Shown here in pieces: positions 43,107 to 51,620 of a stretch of 64,000 nt of DNA. A program made the position numbers and the translations under genes. Origin of the DNA: Flavobacteriales bacterium (GTDB lineage Bacteria > Bacteroidota > Bacteroidia > Flavobacteriales_F > PHOS-HE28); contig JADKAN010000004.1 in assembly GCA_016719225.1 (NCBI GenBank), positions 310,001 to 374,000 on the forward strand, in the 5' to 3' direction. Each line of letters starts with the position of its first letter. The first letter of the stretch is position 1. The notes beneath the pieces are model-generated. The model did not search any database. It worked only from the letters and a program-made list of their open reading frames with translations, and was not told where the DNA came from.

Positions 43107-44429
43107 ATGAAGCGCGGAGTGCCGCATTTCCTGTGGCTCTTACTGGCAGGCGGTACGGCGTTGTTGGCCTATGGCCCGTCACGATCGCAAAGCATTCCGC
43201 TTCTGGCCGGGTTTGCGGGAGTATTCTTACTCTATTTGCTCGTCGTGTTCGCCGCACCGGTGACGCGATCGCGCTTGATCATTCTGGCCATGGGCCTACG
43301 CGCGCTGTTATTCCTGGCGCCGATCACTTGGACCGACGACCATGTCCGTTATCTCTGGGATGGAACGTGCTCGGTGGAAGGTATTTCCCCGTTCGCCTTC
43401 ACGCCGGATGAATTGCTGGTCGCAAAGCCGGAGGTGTTCAATGCGGAATGGTACGCAAAGCTCAATTCCCCTCACTTTTACTCGGTCTATCCTCCTGTAG
43501 CCCAAACTGCTTTTTGGGGCGCTGCCGCCGTGGGGCGTGGTGATCTTTGGCGTGCCACATTGGCGTTGCGTCTCTTGGTCATGGCCGCGGAATTGCTGAC
43601 GCTTTTGGCCTTGGCGGCATTGCTGAAAGGAGGGAAGCAAGAGCATTTGTTGGCCTTGTATGCGCTCAACCCGCTCGTGTTGATGGAGTTCACTGTGAAC
43701 CTACACACCGAGGCATTCGCTTTGCCCGCGTGCCTTTGGGCACTTGTGCTGCTGCGCCGGGAAAAGCTTTTCAGCACAGCCGGTGCGTTGTCCGTCGCCG
43801 CCGCCGTAAAACTTTGGCCGATCCTGTTCCTCGCTTGGCTGCCGGTGAAGTCCGGCTGGAAAAAAGCGCTTATGCCGATCGCGCTTGCGGGTGTTTTTTT
43901 CTCCTTGTCCTGGCTACCCTTGTGGACCAACAAGCTTGTGCCGCATTTGCTGTCGAGCTTGGAGTTGTATGCCAACTATCTCGAACTGAACGGTCCGCTC
44001 TTCGAGGGCTTGCGCTTCTTTTTAGGTGATGCCGCGGTGAAGGGAACAGGACTCCTGCCCATGATCATGCTACTAAGCTTAAGCGCGTTGTTCGCATGCG
44101 CATGGTGGAAGAGGCGGATCTCCTTTGCTGACTTCATGCTTTGGACCTCGTCCATATTCCTGTTCTGCGGCCAAGTGGTACATCCATGGTACGTGGTGCC
44201 ATTGTTGGCGTTCGGCCTTGCCTCCAACTGGTATTGGCCCGTTGCCTGGACGTTGCTGATCATGCCAACCTACCTCACTTACGGCCACGAACCATTCACG
44301 CAGCCATATTGGTGGATGCCGGTGGAATATGGCATGTTGGCCGCCGTGATCGTTTGGGAATGGCGGTTCGCGCCGTGGCGTAAAGCCAAGCACGCTTTAA
44401 CGCTGGATGGTACTATTCGGCAACAGTGA
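43107..44429 (+). CDS. GT-C fold membrane glycosyltransferase (GT87-like)
   Basis: 440-residue polytopic membrane protein with about 11 TM helices. Between TM2 and TM3 a periplasmic loop holds ITWTDDHVRYLWDGTCSVEG, whose Asp pair is the acidic motif of GT-C transferases that use lipid-linked sugars. NSPHFYSVYPPVAQ and ALNPLVLMEFTVNLHTEAFA resemble polyprenol-phosphomannose-dependent (GT87-like) enzymes. Substrate unknown. The 3' end overlaps the convergent metallopeptidase gene by 17 bp. TTCTTTG lies 4 bp before the ATG. Confidence 0.75.
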   Translation: MKRGVPHFLWLLLAGGTALLAYGPSRSQSIPLLAGFAGVFLLYLLVVFAAPVTRSRLIILAMGLRALLFLAPITWTDDHVRYLWDGTCSVEGISPFAFTPDELLVAKPEVFNAEWYAKLNSPHFYSVYPPVAQTAFWGAAAVGRGDLWRATLALRLLVMAAELLTLLALAALLKGGKQEHLLALYALNPLVLMEFTVNLHTEAFALPACLWALVLLRREKLFSTAGALSVAAAVKLWPILFLAWLPVKSGWKKALMPIALAGVFFSLSWLPLWTNKLVPHLLSSLELYANYLELNGPLFEGLRFFLGDAAVKGTGLLPMIMLLSLSALFACAWWKRRISFADFMLWTSSIFLFCGQVVHPWYVVPLLAFGLASNWYWPVAWTLLIMPTYLTYGHEPFTQPYWWMPVEYGMLAAVIVWEWRFAPWRKAKHALTLDGTIRQQ

Positions 44430-46527
44430 TCAAGCGACCTTGCTTGCGCAGTTTCCGCAAGCCACATTCCTTGGCCGTGAGCTGGCCGTTACCATGCAGT
44501 ACCACATGGCAGCCCTTACCGACGCGTAGTTTTGCCTTGGCTGCGAATGTGACCTTGGAACCGGACATCACGTGCAGGACGGATCCATTCTTCAGTTCCA
44601 ACACCGCCTTTTTTTCAAGCAGCACATCAGCGCCGGCCAACACGGTGAACCGTGTTGGCGGACTGAACCATGTTTTTCCGCGCTCCGCACCTTGGGCCAC
44701 CATGCGCGTGGGGGTAGCGGAGCGGTCCAGCACCACCTTGCACTTCGTGCCCACGATCATGGAGCGGCCGTCGGGACCGGCCAAGGGAGGAAGAACGATG
44801 CTGTCCGCGCACCAGCGCACGTCCTGGTCCAGACGCACATCCCCGGTGCGCACATGCACAAGGATGCCACCGTCCGCGCGTTGTTCCAAAAGTTCCACGC
44901 TGATACCATTGAGCCGCACAGTGCGGTTGTTGGGCTTGCCGGCCGTCAAGGTTTCGCGGGTCTTGTCGCACACCAGCGATAGCATGTTCGCGCTGGAAGG
45001 ATTGGTGCCCATGCCGATCTTGTGGTTGCCCTGCGGAGTGAATGCTTGCCGGGTGTTGCCTAGAAAGATCGCCTCGTCCAACTCCTTGCCGTTGTTGATC
45101 TCCACTTTCCGGGCGAACATCTCCCCACGGCTGATCGTGCCGTCGTTATTGCGGTCCGTCAATGGGAATTCCAGGTCCTGGCTTCCGGTCAGCGGGTTGG
45201 CATATGCATCGCGCAGGAAGTAGGGTTGCGTGGGCCCCGGCCAAAGACATTTGAAGGTGATCGTGTCGCCGCGCAGGAAAAGGTCGTAGTTGCCATTGGC
45301 GCCCAGCGGCCGGAGATAGTCAGCATAGCCACCGTAAATGTCCGCCCCTTTTTTTTTCGCCCGATCCACCTGCACCATCGCATAAATGCCGGGCACAGCC
45401 TTCTTCACGCAAGCGATGTACTCGTATTGGAACCGGTCCGTAGCACATTCATTGTTGGGCTCGGTCTGGTGGTTTTCCAGCCAAAGCCATTGGGGGTATT
45501 CATCCTCCGGGATGTAGGGCAGGCGGATGTGCAACGCATCCCCGGTGGTGACGAAATCGCGCAGCACGAAAAGGCCGGTATCACCTGCCATGGGGTCGAT
45601 ATCCCCGTTCATCTCGTGGCCCAAAAGATCCACCGTATGGATCTTGTTCACGGATCCCTTGGTGTACCACCCAAGCCGGTCGCGGTCCCAGGCGCATGCG
45701 GTGAGCAAGGAACTGTTGGCAGCACCCATCATGCTCCACCCGCCTTGCAGGGGTATGAAATAGGATGTGAAATTCGGCGCATTCCCACCGCCGCTGTGGA
45801 AGTTGTTCCCGCCGAGCAGCAAATGGTTGAACTCGTGTTTCAAGATGCCGAACGGAAGGCTTGAACTGGTGCTGAAACGGCTCTGCGTGTCGCTCTGGTA
45901 ACCGAAAAGCATACCGGAGCTTCCTGCATCCGTACTGCCGTTGCCATCCGGAAGCGGGCTGTTGCGCAGGATCACCATTACATGGTCGTAACTGTGCGGA
46001 CTGTCGGCCCCCCCCACCTTTGGCATGCCCGGCCGGCCACCATCGCGCCAAAGGTCAAAGTCAGATACCGAAAGGTCGTGCGCCGTGTGCAGAACACCGG
46101 CTTTGTTGGCTTGTGTCCACACCATGCCGCTGTAATCGCGAAGGTTCTTCTGTTCGCTCTCCTTCACCACCACCAACTGATCGACATAATCGCCCAGAAC
46201 GGTGAAATTGCCGAGGCTCATCTGGTGGTAGTACTGCGATACCATGGCTTTCGGCTGATCAAGAGCGAAGGGATCGAACACGTTGTCCTTCCATGTAGGC
46301 AGCTCACCTTTGCGCCATTCCGCGCCGCCGCCGGGCGCCGGGTCCTTGTCCGGGTGAAGGTCGTATTCCACTTCGGCGAAGAGGACCAGGATGCGAATTG
46401 TTCCGTGGGGGCTGAGGTACCAACCGTTCTCACTATCCGGGATGGTCGTGCTGTCCGGCGAGGTAACTGCTTGGGCGGAAGCGTTGAGGCTGAGGAGGAC
46501 GATCAGCAAGAGTAGGGTTCCACGCAT
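44413..46527 (-). CDS. Secreted M6-like metallopeptidase
   Basis: 704 residues, signal peptide 1-18 (LLSLNASAQ). A zinc-binding HExxH motif, HEFNHLLLGGNNFHSGGG, lies near residue 225-242, preceded by VEYDLHPDKDPAPGGG and YYHQMSLGNFTVLGDYVD as in M6 (immune-inhibitor-A-like) peptidases. The C-terminal third is beta-rich (LKNGSVLHVMSGSKVTFAAK), resembling a repeat region, with no T9SS tail. TACCTTCG ends 5 bp before the ATG, consistent with a leaderless mRNA. Its substrate is unknown. Confidence 0.8.
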   Translation of the reverse strand: MRGTLLLLIVLLSLNASAQAVTSPDSTTIPDSENGWYLSPHGTIRILVLFAEVEYDLHPDKDPAPGGGAEWRKGELPTWKDNVFDPFALDQPKAMVSQYYHQMSLGNFTVLGDYVDQLVVVKESEQKNLRDYSGMVWTQANKAGVLHTAHDLSVSDFDLWRDGGRPGMPKVGGADSPHSYDHVMVILRNSPLPDGNGSTDAGSSGMLFGYQSDTQSRFSTSSSLPFGILKHEFNHLLLGGNNFHSGGGNAPNFTSYFIPLQGGWSMMGAANSSLLTACAWDRDRLGWYTKGSVNKIHTVDLLGHEMNGDIDPMAGDTGLFVLRDFVTTGDALHIRLPYIPEDEYPQWLWLENHQTEPNNECATDRFQYEYIACVKKAVPGIYAMVQVDRAKKKGADIYGGYADYLRPLGANGNYDLFLRGDTITFKCLWPGPTQPYFLRDAYANPLTGSQDLEFPLTDRNNDGTISRGEMFARKVEINNGKELDEAIFLGNTRQAFTPQGNHKIGMGTNPSSANMLSLVCDKTRETLTAGKPNNRTVRLNGISVELLEQRADGGILVHVRTGDVRLDQDVRWCADSIVLPPLAGPDGRSMIVGTKCKVVLDRSATPTRMVAQGAERGKTWFSPPTRFTVLAGADVLLEKKAVLELKNGSVLHVMSGSKVTFAAKAKLRVGKGCHVVLHGNGQLTAKECGLRKLRKQGRLITVAE

Positions 46528-46543
46528 GTTGCCGAAGGTAGCG

Positions 46544-47062
46544 CTAGGCTTTAGGTGCCTTGTACAGCGGCACCGTGCTGCATGGCTCTCCGAACATCAG
46601 GCTCTTCACCACCGGTAATAGCTTGGCGGTAAGCTCCACGTATGCGTTCAAGGGCACGGGTAGTTTGCTGCAGCCCTTCACTACGATGCGTGCATCACGG
46701 TAGTGTTCAACGTCCAACTGCTGGATGAGATCGGTGAACAGGGCGCGTTCCAACTGCTCCGCATCGCCTTGCGTTACGAATGTCGCGTGCTGTTGAAGGT
46801 GCACTGCCACCAGCATAAAGGCCCATGTTGGGATGATCGCGTCTGCGGAACAATGCACCGAAACGAACTGGCCATGGTACTGTGCCCAATCATGGTCTTT
46901 CACGAAAGCCCGAAAGTCTTTTTCCTTGAGCGCGATCCCTTCCCAAAGCAGCGGTGTGATGTCGAAGACCGTGCGTTTGCCTTGCGGATAGAGTTCTTCC
47001 AGGTCCAGGGAGAGGAGGCCGCTGGAAGCTACTTTATTGATGATGGAATTTTCGTCGCTCAT
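46544..47062 (-). CDS. DUF2480 family protein
   Basis: 172 residues, matching DUF2480, a Bacteroidota family of unknown function found at the end of suf loci: NSIINKVASSGLLSLDLEEL, FDITPLLWEGIALKEKDF, CSADAIIPTWAFMLVAVHL, KGCSKLPVPLNAYVELTAKL. It lies 109 bp downstream of the DUF59 gene on the same strand, so it is probably the last gene of this suf operon. Two conserved Cys are worth noting for an Fe-S link, but this is inference. Confidence 0.85.
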   Translation of the reverse strand: MSDENSIINKVASSGLLSLDLEELYPQGKRTVFDITPLLWEGIALKEKDFRAFVKDHDWAQYHGQFVSVHCSADAIIPTWAFMLVAVHLQQHATFVTQGDAEQLERALFTDLIQQLDVEHYRDARIVVKGCSKLPVPLNAYVELTAKLLPVVKSLMFGEPCSTVPLYKAPKA

Positions 47063-47171
47063 GGATCTGCCTTGCGTGGTGCCCGTTCAACTTCTCTTCT
47101 CTGTTCCTCCGATCCCAGTGGTAGATCCCATTAAGCTTTTCTCCGTTCCTCTTTGCCACTGTGGTGAAAGA

Positions 47172-47492
47172 TCACATGAACCCGAGCTCCAGTTGCGCTG
47201 CCTCGCTCATCATGCTCCGGTCCCACGCAGGCTCGAATGTCAACTCCACTTTCGCGCCGCTCGCACCCATCGTCTCTGCCACTTTTTCCTCCACTTCACC
47301 CGGAAGCGATCCCGCCACGGGGCAAGCTGGGCTGGTCAAGGTCATCTTGATATAGATGCTCGCATCGTCGCGGACCACCACGTCATAGATCAGCCCAAGC
47401 TCGTATATGTCCACGGGGATCTCCGGGTCATAGATCGTCTTGAGCGTCATGATCACGCGCTCCTCCAATTGCTTCTTCTCCTCGTTGGTCAT
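47172..47492 (-). CDS. MIP18/DUF59 family Fe-S assembly factor (SufT-like)
   Basis: 106 residues: the DUF59 core VIMTLKTIYDPEIPVDIYEL, then GLIYDVVVRDDASIYIKMTL and the Cys in TSPACPVAGSLPGEVEE. Such proteins help Fe-S maturation in Suf systems. Its start overlaps the sufE stop by 4 bp (47489-47492). Confidence 0.93.
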   Translation of the reverse strand: MTNEEKKQLEERVIMTLKTIYDPEIPVDIYELGLIYDVVVRDDASIYIKMTLTSPACPVAGSLPGEVEEKVAETMGASGAKVELTFEPAWDRSMMSEAAQLELGFM

Positions 47493-47914
47493 TGCTTGGT
47501 GGAATATACCAGGGCATACCGTTTCATCTGGTCCAGCATGGCCACCAGGCCGTTGCTGCGGTTCGGTGAGAGGTGTTCCCGCAGACCGATCTTGTCGATG
47601 AAGGTGAGCGGTGTGCTCATGATCTCCTGCGGTGTGCGATCATTCAGCACGCGGACAAGCAGGGCCACTAAGCCCTTGGTGATCATCGCGTCACTGTCCG
47701 CAGTGAAATGAACAGTTGCTCCCCGCGGTTCAGCGGTGAGCCATACACGGCTCTGGCATCCGCGCACGAGGTTCTCTTCGGTCTTGAATTCAGGGGCGAT
47801 CAACGGCAATTCCTTGCCCAGCTCGATCAGCTGCTCATAGCGGTCCTGCCAATCGCCGAGCATAGCGAACTCGTCCACGATCTCTTGCTGGGCTTGCTCC
47901 AATGTGGTGTTCAT
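47489..47914 (-). CDS. sufE: Cysteine desulfuration protein SufE
   Basis: 141 residues. Takes persulfide sulfur from SufS; the active-site Cys is in NLVRGCQSRVWL (about 50). DWQDRYEQLIELGKELPLI, DAMITKGLVALLVRVL and LREHLSPNRSNGLVAMLDQM are typical SufE blocks. Its start overlaps the sufS stop by 4 bp. Confidence 0.95.
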   Translation of the reverse strand: MNTTLEQAQQEIVDEFAMLGDWQDRYEQLIELGKELPLIAPEFKTEENLVRGCQSRVWLTAEPRGATVHFTADSDAMITKGLVALLVRVLNDRTPQEIMSTPLTFIDKIGLREHLSPNRSNGLVAMLDQMKRYALVYSTKQ

Positions 47915-49177
47915 CCCCGCAGCATCTTCACCGCCTTCTTAGTGGCTGCAACCATCACATCCACTTCAGCGATCGTATTGAAAGGCGCGAAGCTGGCCCG
48001 TGTTGTCCCGCTCACACCGAAACGCGCCATCAGTGGTTGCGTGCAATGGTGTCCCGTGCGCACAGCGATGCCTTGTTGATCGAGCAGTGTGCCAAGATCG
48101 TAATGATGCACGCCTTCGATCACGAAGCTGATCACCCCCACTTTCTCCTTAGCTGTTCCGATGATGCGCAGGCCTTCGATGGCGAGCAGCTCTTTCGTTG
48201 CATGTTGCAACAACGCATGTTCGTGCGCGGCCATGGCGCTGAGGTCGTAGTCTTGCATCCAGCGGACGGCCTCGCCCATGCCGATGATGCCCGCAATATG
48301 CGGCGTGCCGGCCTCGAACTTGAAGGGCAGCTTGGCATAGGTGGTCTTCTCGAAAGTGACCTGGTCGATCATCTCACCGCCGCCTTGCCACGGTGGCATT
48401 CGGTCCAGTAGTTCTTCACGCCCATAGAGCACGCCGATGCCGGTGGGCGCATACATCTTGTGTCCGCTGAAGGCATAGAAGTCGCAGCCTAGATCCTGCA
48501 CATCCACCGCCATGTGCGGTATGGCCTGCGCACCGTCCACCACGGTGATGATGCCGCGCTGTTTCGCCTCCGCGATCAGCGCCTTTACGGGGTTGATGGT
48601 GCCGAGCGTGTTGCTTACGTGGGAGATCGCGAGGATGCGAACTCGATCGGCTGATGTCGTCTGGCTCGAAGTGACAGTCCCCCTGCGCTGATGGCAGATC
48701 CCACTCCCCGCTTTCGGTGATGGGGATCACCTTCAGCGTCGCGCCGTAACGCTCGCAGGCCAATTGCCACGGAACGATGTTCGCATGGTGTTCCATGCCG
48801 CTGATGAGCACTTCGTCACCTTTTTTCAGCAACAATTGGCCGAGTGAGCTTGCAACAAGATTGATGCTCCCCGTAGTGCCGCTGGTGAAGATCACCTCGT
48901 GCGTGTGCTTCGCGTTGATGTGCGTACGAACGACCTCGCGCGCGGCCTCCTGCGCTTCCGTGGCCAGCGTGCTGAGCGTATGCACACCGCGATGCACGTT
49001 GGCATTGATGGTGGCATAGTAAGCGCTCTCGGCCTTGATCACGCGGCGCGGTTTCTGGCTCGTGGCGGCGTTATCAAAATACACCAGCGGCTTGCCATGC
49101 ACCAGCTCCTTCAAGATCGGGAACTGCGCGCGGATCTCCTCCACATTGAAGACCGGTGTGATCGTAGCGAGCGTCAT
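47911..49177 (-). pseudogene. sufS: Cysteine desulfurase SufS, frameshifted
   Basis: PLP enzyme supplying sulfur for clusters. The 5' part, frame from ATG 49177, carries VYFDNAATSQKPRRVIKAES, VIFTSGTTGSINLVASSLG and ISGMEHHANIVPWQ. The 3' part, in another frame from about 48655 downwards, carries RVRILAISHVSN, VVDGAQAIPHMAVDVQ, the PLP Lys in FYAFSGHKMYAPTG and the catalytic Cys in RTGHHCTQPLM. Total length 1,267 nt is one base over a multiple of three and about 14 codons longer than usual, with the excess near 48655-48695. All catalytic residues are kept, and the flanking suf genes are intact, so a sequencing error or recent small insertion is likely. Confidence 0.88.
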
Positions 49178-49195
49178 GTTTTTATACCGCTAAGG

Positions 49196-49259
49196 ACACG
49201 AAGGGCACAAAGAAGGTTGGAGTGGTCAAGCCCTTTGCGTTCTTCGTGTTCTTCGTGGT
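49196..49259. repeat. Inverted-repeat element (ACCGCTAAG...CGTGGT), copy 3
   Basis: Left arm ACCGCTAAGGACACGAAG (49196-49213), right arm TTCTTCGTGTTCTTCGTGGT ending at 49259. Same family as 29434-29517. It sits in the 88-bp gap between sufD and sufS. Confidence 0.65.
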
Positions 49260-49265
49260 CGTCAT

Positions 49266-50591
49266 TCAGATCTCCTCCAATTTCGCGTCGATCATCCCTT
49301 CCAAGTGCTTCCTCCAATCCGCGTTGGTGATCCGGTCCAGCACGTTGGTCATGAAGGCATGCGACATCATGCGGCGCGCTTCCGCCTCGCTGACGCCGCG
49401 TGAACGGAGGTAGAAGATCGCTTGGTCGTCCATGCGGCCGATGGTGCACCCGTGGCTGCACTTCACATCGTCGGCATAGATCTCCAGCTCGGGCTTGGAG
49501 AACACGCGTGCATCATCACCATGGAGGATGTTCGCGTTGCTCTGGTAGGCACGTGTGCGCTGGGCATCCTGCTTCACGAAGACCTTTCCGTTGAAAACGC
49601 CCGTGGCCTTTCCCGCCACGATGCCTTTGTACAGTTCGTCACTCGTACAGTCCGGTACATCATGGCCGATGTACGTGTGGTTGTCGCAGTGTGCGTTGCC
49701 ATCCAGGAGGTACATGCCATTCAGTTCGGCATGCGCTTCAGGACCAGCGAGCGATACGTTCAACTCGTTCCGCACCAGCAGGCCATAGAGCGTGGTGGTG
49801 TCGATGCTGAATCGGCCTTTGGCGGCGATCGTAACCCCATCGAGGTTGATGTCCGCAGGTCCTTCCGCTTCGTTCTGTAGCAGGTGGAGCATGAGGCTCG
49901 CGCCTTCGCCCACCGAACTTTCGCGGATCCCGTTCACCAAAGTGGTCGAGGTTTCACCGATGGCGATGTGCTCATCGATCACTTCCACTTCAGCTCCTTC
50001 GTGCAGCATGAAGAGGTCACGCGGCTGGATCAGCATCGGGGCAGCGCCCTTCTCGCCGATGGTCAGGCGCAGGATGTGGATCGGCCTGCTTGTCTTTGAA
50101 CCCTTTGTTGCGAGAATGATGAGACCATCCGTCGGCGCGGCGGAGTTCATAGCCGTGAAGAGCCGATCGCGGATCGGCGCGATCTTACCGTAATGCGACT
50201 TCAACGGGCCATGGCCAAGGTGATGGGTGATGCTGTCGATCATCACGCCTTTGTCGGTCTTCAGATCATCGCTGAGGTCCGTGCGGAAATGACCGTTGAC
50301 GAAGACCACACGGGTAGTAGGGAAGGGCAGACGGGCAGGGACCTCCACCGCGACCGGAGCGACAGGAGTAACATAGTTCGCGGTGAAAAGCTTGGCGACA
50401 CGTGTGTATTTCCACTTCTCGGTGCGGCGGTCCGGGATCGGTAGTTCGCGTGCGAGCGCCAACGCTTCCGCAGCCCCGGGCCATGTACTTTCCAACAGGT
50501 GGAGCACGGTGGCTTTGGCGTCCGCTTTGTCCGTTGGCGAGGGAGCGCTTCCGCTAGTGCTACGTTCCATGATCTGCTCCGTGCTCATCAT
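49266..50591 (-). CDS. sufD: Fe-S cluster assembly protein SufD
   Basis: 441-residue SufBCD subunit. Beta-helix core with ALNGMYLLDGNAHCDNHTYI (here ELNGMYLLDGNAHCDNHTYI), VFNGKVFVKQDAQRTRAYQS, ADDVKCSHGCTIGRMDDQAI (conserved DVKCSHGCT) and YLRSRGVSEAEARRMMSHAF. The start is either ATG 50591 or ATG 50588; both lie on the sufC stop (overlap 4 bp). The product forms a heterodimer with SufB, which is encoded 20 kb away in this arrangement. Confidence 0.94.
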   Translation of the reverse strand: MMSTEQIMERSTSGSAPSPTDKADAKATVLHLLESTWPGAAEALALARELPIPDRRTEKWKYTRVAKLFTANYVTPVAPVAVEVPARLPFPTTRVVFVNGHFRTDLSDDLKTDKGVMIDSITHHLGHGPLKSHYGKIAPIRDRLFTAMNSAAPTDGLIILATKGSKTSRPIHILRLTIGEKGAAPMLIQPRDLFMLHEGAEVEVIDEHIAIGETSTTLVNGIRESSVGEGASLMLHLLQNEAEGPADINLDGVTIAAKGRFSIDTTTLYGLLVRNELNVSLAGPEAHAELNGMYLLDGNAHCDNHTYIGHDVPDCTSDELYKGIVAGKATGVFNGKVFVKQDAQRTRAYQSNANILHGDDARVFSKPELEIYADDVKCSHGCTIGRMDDQAIFYLRSRGVSEAEARRMMSHAFMTNVLDRITNADWRKHLEGMIDAKLEEI

Positions 50592-51325
50592 TTCACCCAG
50601 TCATAGCCTTTCTCTTCCAGCTCCAGCGCTAGTTCCTTCGGTCCGCTCTTGATGATCCTGCCTTCGGCCATCACATGAACCACATCAGGGATGATATAGT
50701 CCAGTAGGCGTTGGTAGTGCGTTACCACAATGAAGGCGTTGTCCTTGCTGCGCAGCTTGTTCACGCCGCCGGCCACGATGCGTAAGGCGTCGATGTCCAA
50801 ACCGCTGTCCGTCTCGTCGAGAATGCAGAGCTTGGGTTCCAGCATGGCCAACTGGAAGATCTCGTTGCGTTTCTTCTCGCCACCGCTAAAGCCCACGTTC
50901 AGGTTGCGGTTCATCAACGCAGGGTCCATCTCCACCAGCTTGGCCCGTTCGCGGACGAGCGCCAAGAAATCCTTGCCGCCCAGTTCAGCCTCCCCGCGGG
51001 CCTTCTTCCCCTCGTTCAATGCTGTACGCAGAAAGTTCATGTTGCTCACACCCGGGATCTCCACGGGGTATTGGAAGGCGAGAAAGATCCCTTTCCAAGC
51101 GCGTGCCTCCGGGGACAATTCCAAGAGGTCCTCACCGAAATAGCTCACGGTACCGCCAGTGACCTCGTATTCGGAGCGGCCGGCCAGCACATTGGCCAGT
51201 GTGCTCTTGCCGCTGCCGTTAGGACCCATGATGGCGTGGACCTCGCCCGCCTTCACCTCCAAATTGAGGCCTTTCAGGATCTCCTTGCCTTCGATGCGGG
51301 CGTGCAGGTTATCGATCTTCAGCAT
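50588..51325 (-). CDS. sufC: Fe-S cluster assembly ATPase SufC
   Basis: 245-residue ABC-type ATPase of the SufBCD complex. Walker A GPNGSGKSTLANVLAG, signature GFSGGEKKRNEIFQLA, Walker B LCILDETDSGLDIDALR and the H-loop VVTHYQRLL. First gene of the second suf unit. A TTG-N20-TACCTTTG promoter and an inverted repeat (centre 51361) lie in front of it. Confidence 0.96.
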   Translation of the reverse strand: MLKIDNLHARIEGKEILKGLNLEVKAGEVHAIMGPNGSGKSTLANVLAGRSEYEVTGGTVSYFGEDLLELSPEARAWKGIFLAFQYPVEIPGVSNMNFLRTALNEGKKARGEAELGGKDFLALVRERAKLVEMDPALMNRNLNVGFSGGEKKRNEIFQLAMLEPKLCILDETDSGLDIDALRIVAGGVNKLRSKDNAFIVVTHYQRLLDYIIPDVVHVMAEGRIIKSGPKELALELEEKGYDWVK

Positions 51326-51348
51326 GTTTTCCGGCGTGCCACCGAAGG

Positions 51349-51373
51349 CTTATTTAGATTGATTCTAAGGTGA
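51349..51373. promoter_or_regulatory. Putative operator in front of sufC
   Basis: CTTATtTAGA-TTGAT-TCTAaGGTGA; the inner TTAGA / TCTAA arms (51354-51368) are a perfect dyad. It begins about 10 bp downstream of the -7 element. The left half matches the site before sufA; the right outer arm is degenerate. Likely target of an iron/Fe-S-sensing repressor (inferred). Confidence 0.6.
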
Positions 51374-51383
51374 TTTGCGGGCA

Positions 51384-51414
51384 CAAAGGTAGCCTCCAGT
51401 AAGGTGGTGGACAA
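51384..51414 (-). promoter_or_regulatory. Promoter of the sufC operon
   Basis: Minus strand: TTG (51414-51412), 20-bp spacer, TACCTTTG (51391-51384). Identical -7 sequence and spacing to the sufA promoter. The remainder of the gap to holB (51415-51620) has no gene. Confidence 0.65.
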
Positions 51415-51620
51415 GCTGCGTAACGTCTTGGCGGGAGTGCAGCCGCAGCGCGCAGTACGCGCCTGCCTGCGGTTAGGCTCGACCGGCAGTACGAGGATAC
51501 CGGTATGTTACACTCGAAGTTTCGATCGTCATCCGCCGATCACCTCGGATCGTCGGGATCTTATCGATCAACACGTTCAGCATTGCAACACCCACCAACC
51601 TGCCGAGTTAAACTTGCACC

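Noticed and set aside
48655..48700. Programmed frameshift in sufS
   Set aside because: No slippery heptamer or following stem-loop that I can see; error or small insertion is simpler.
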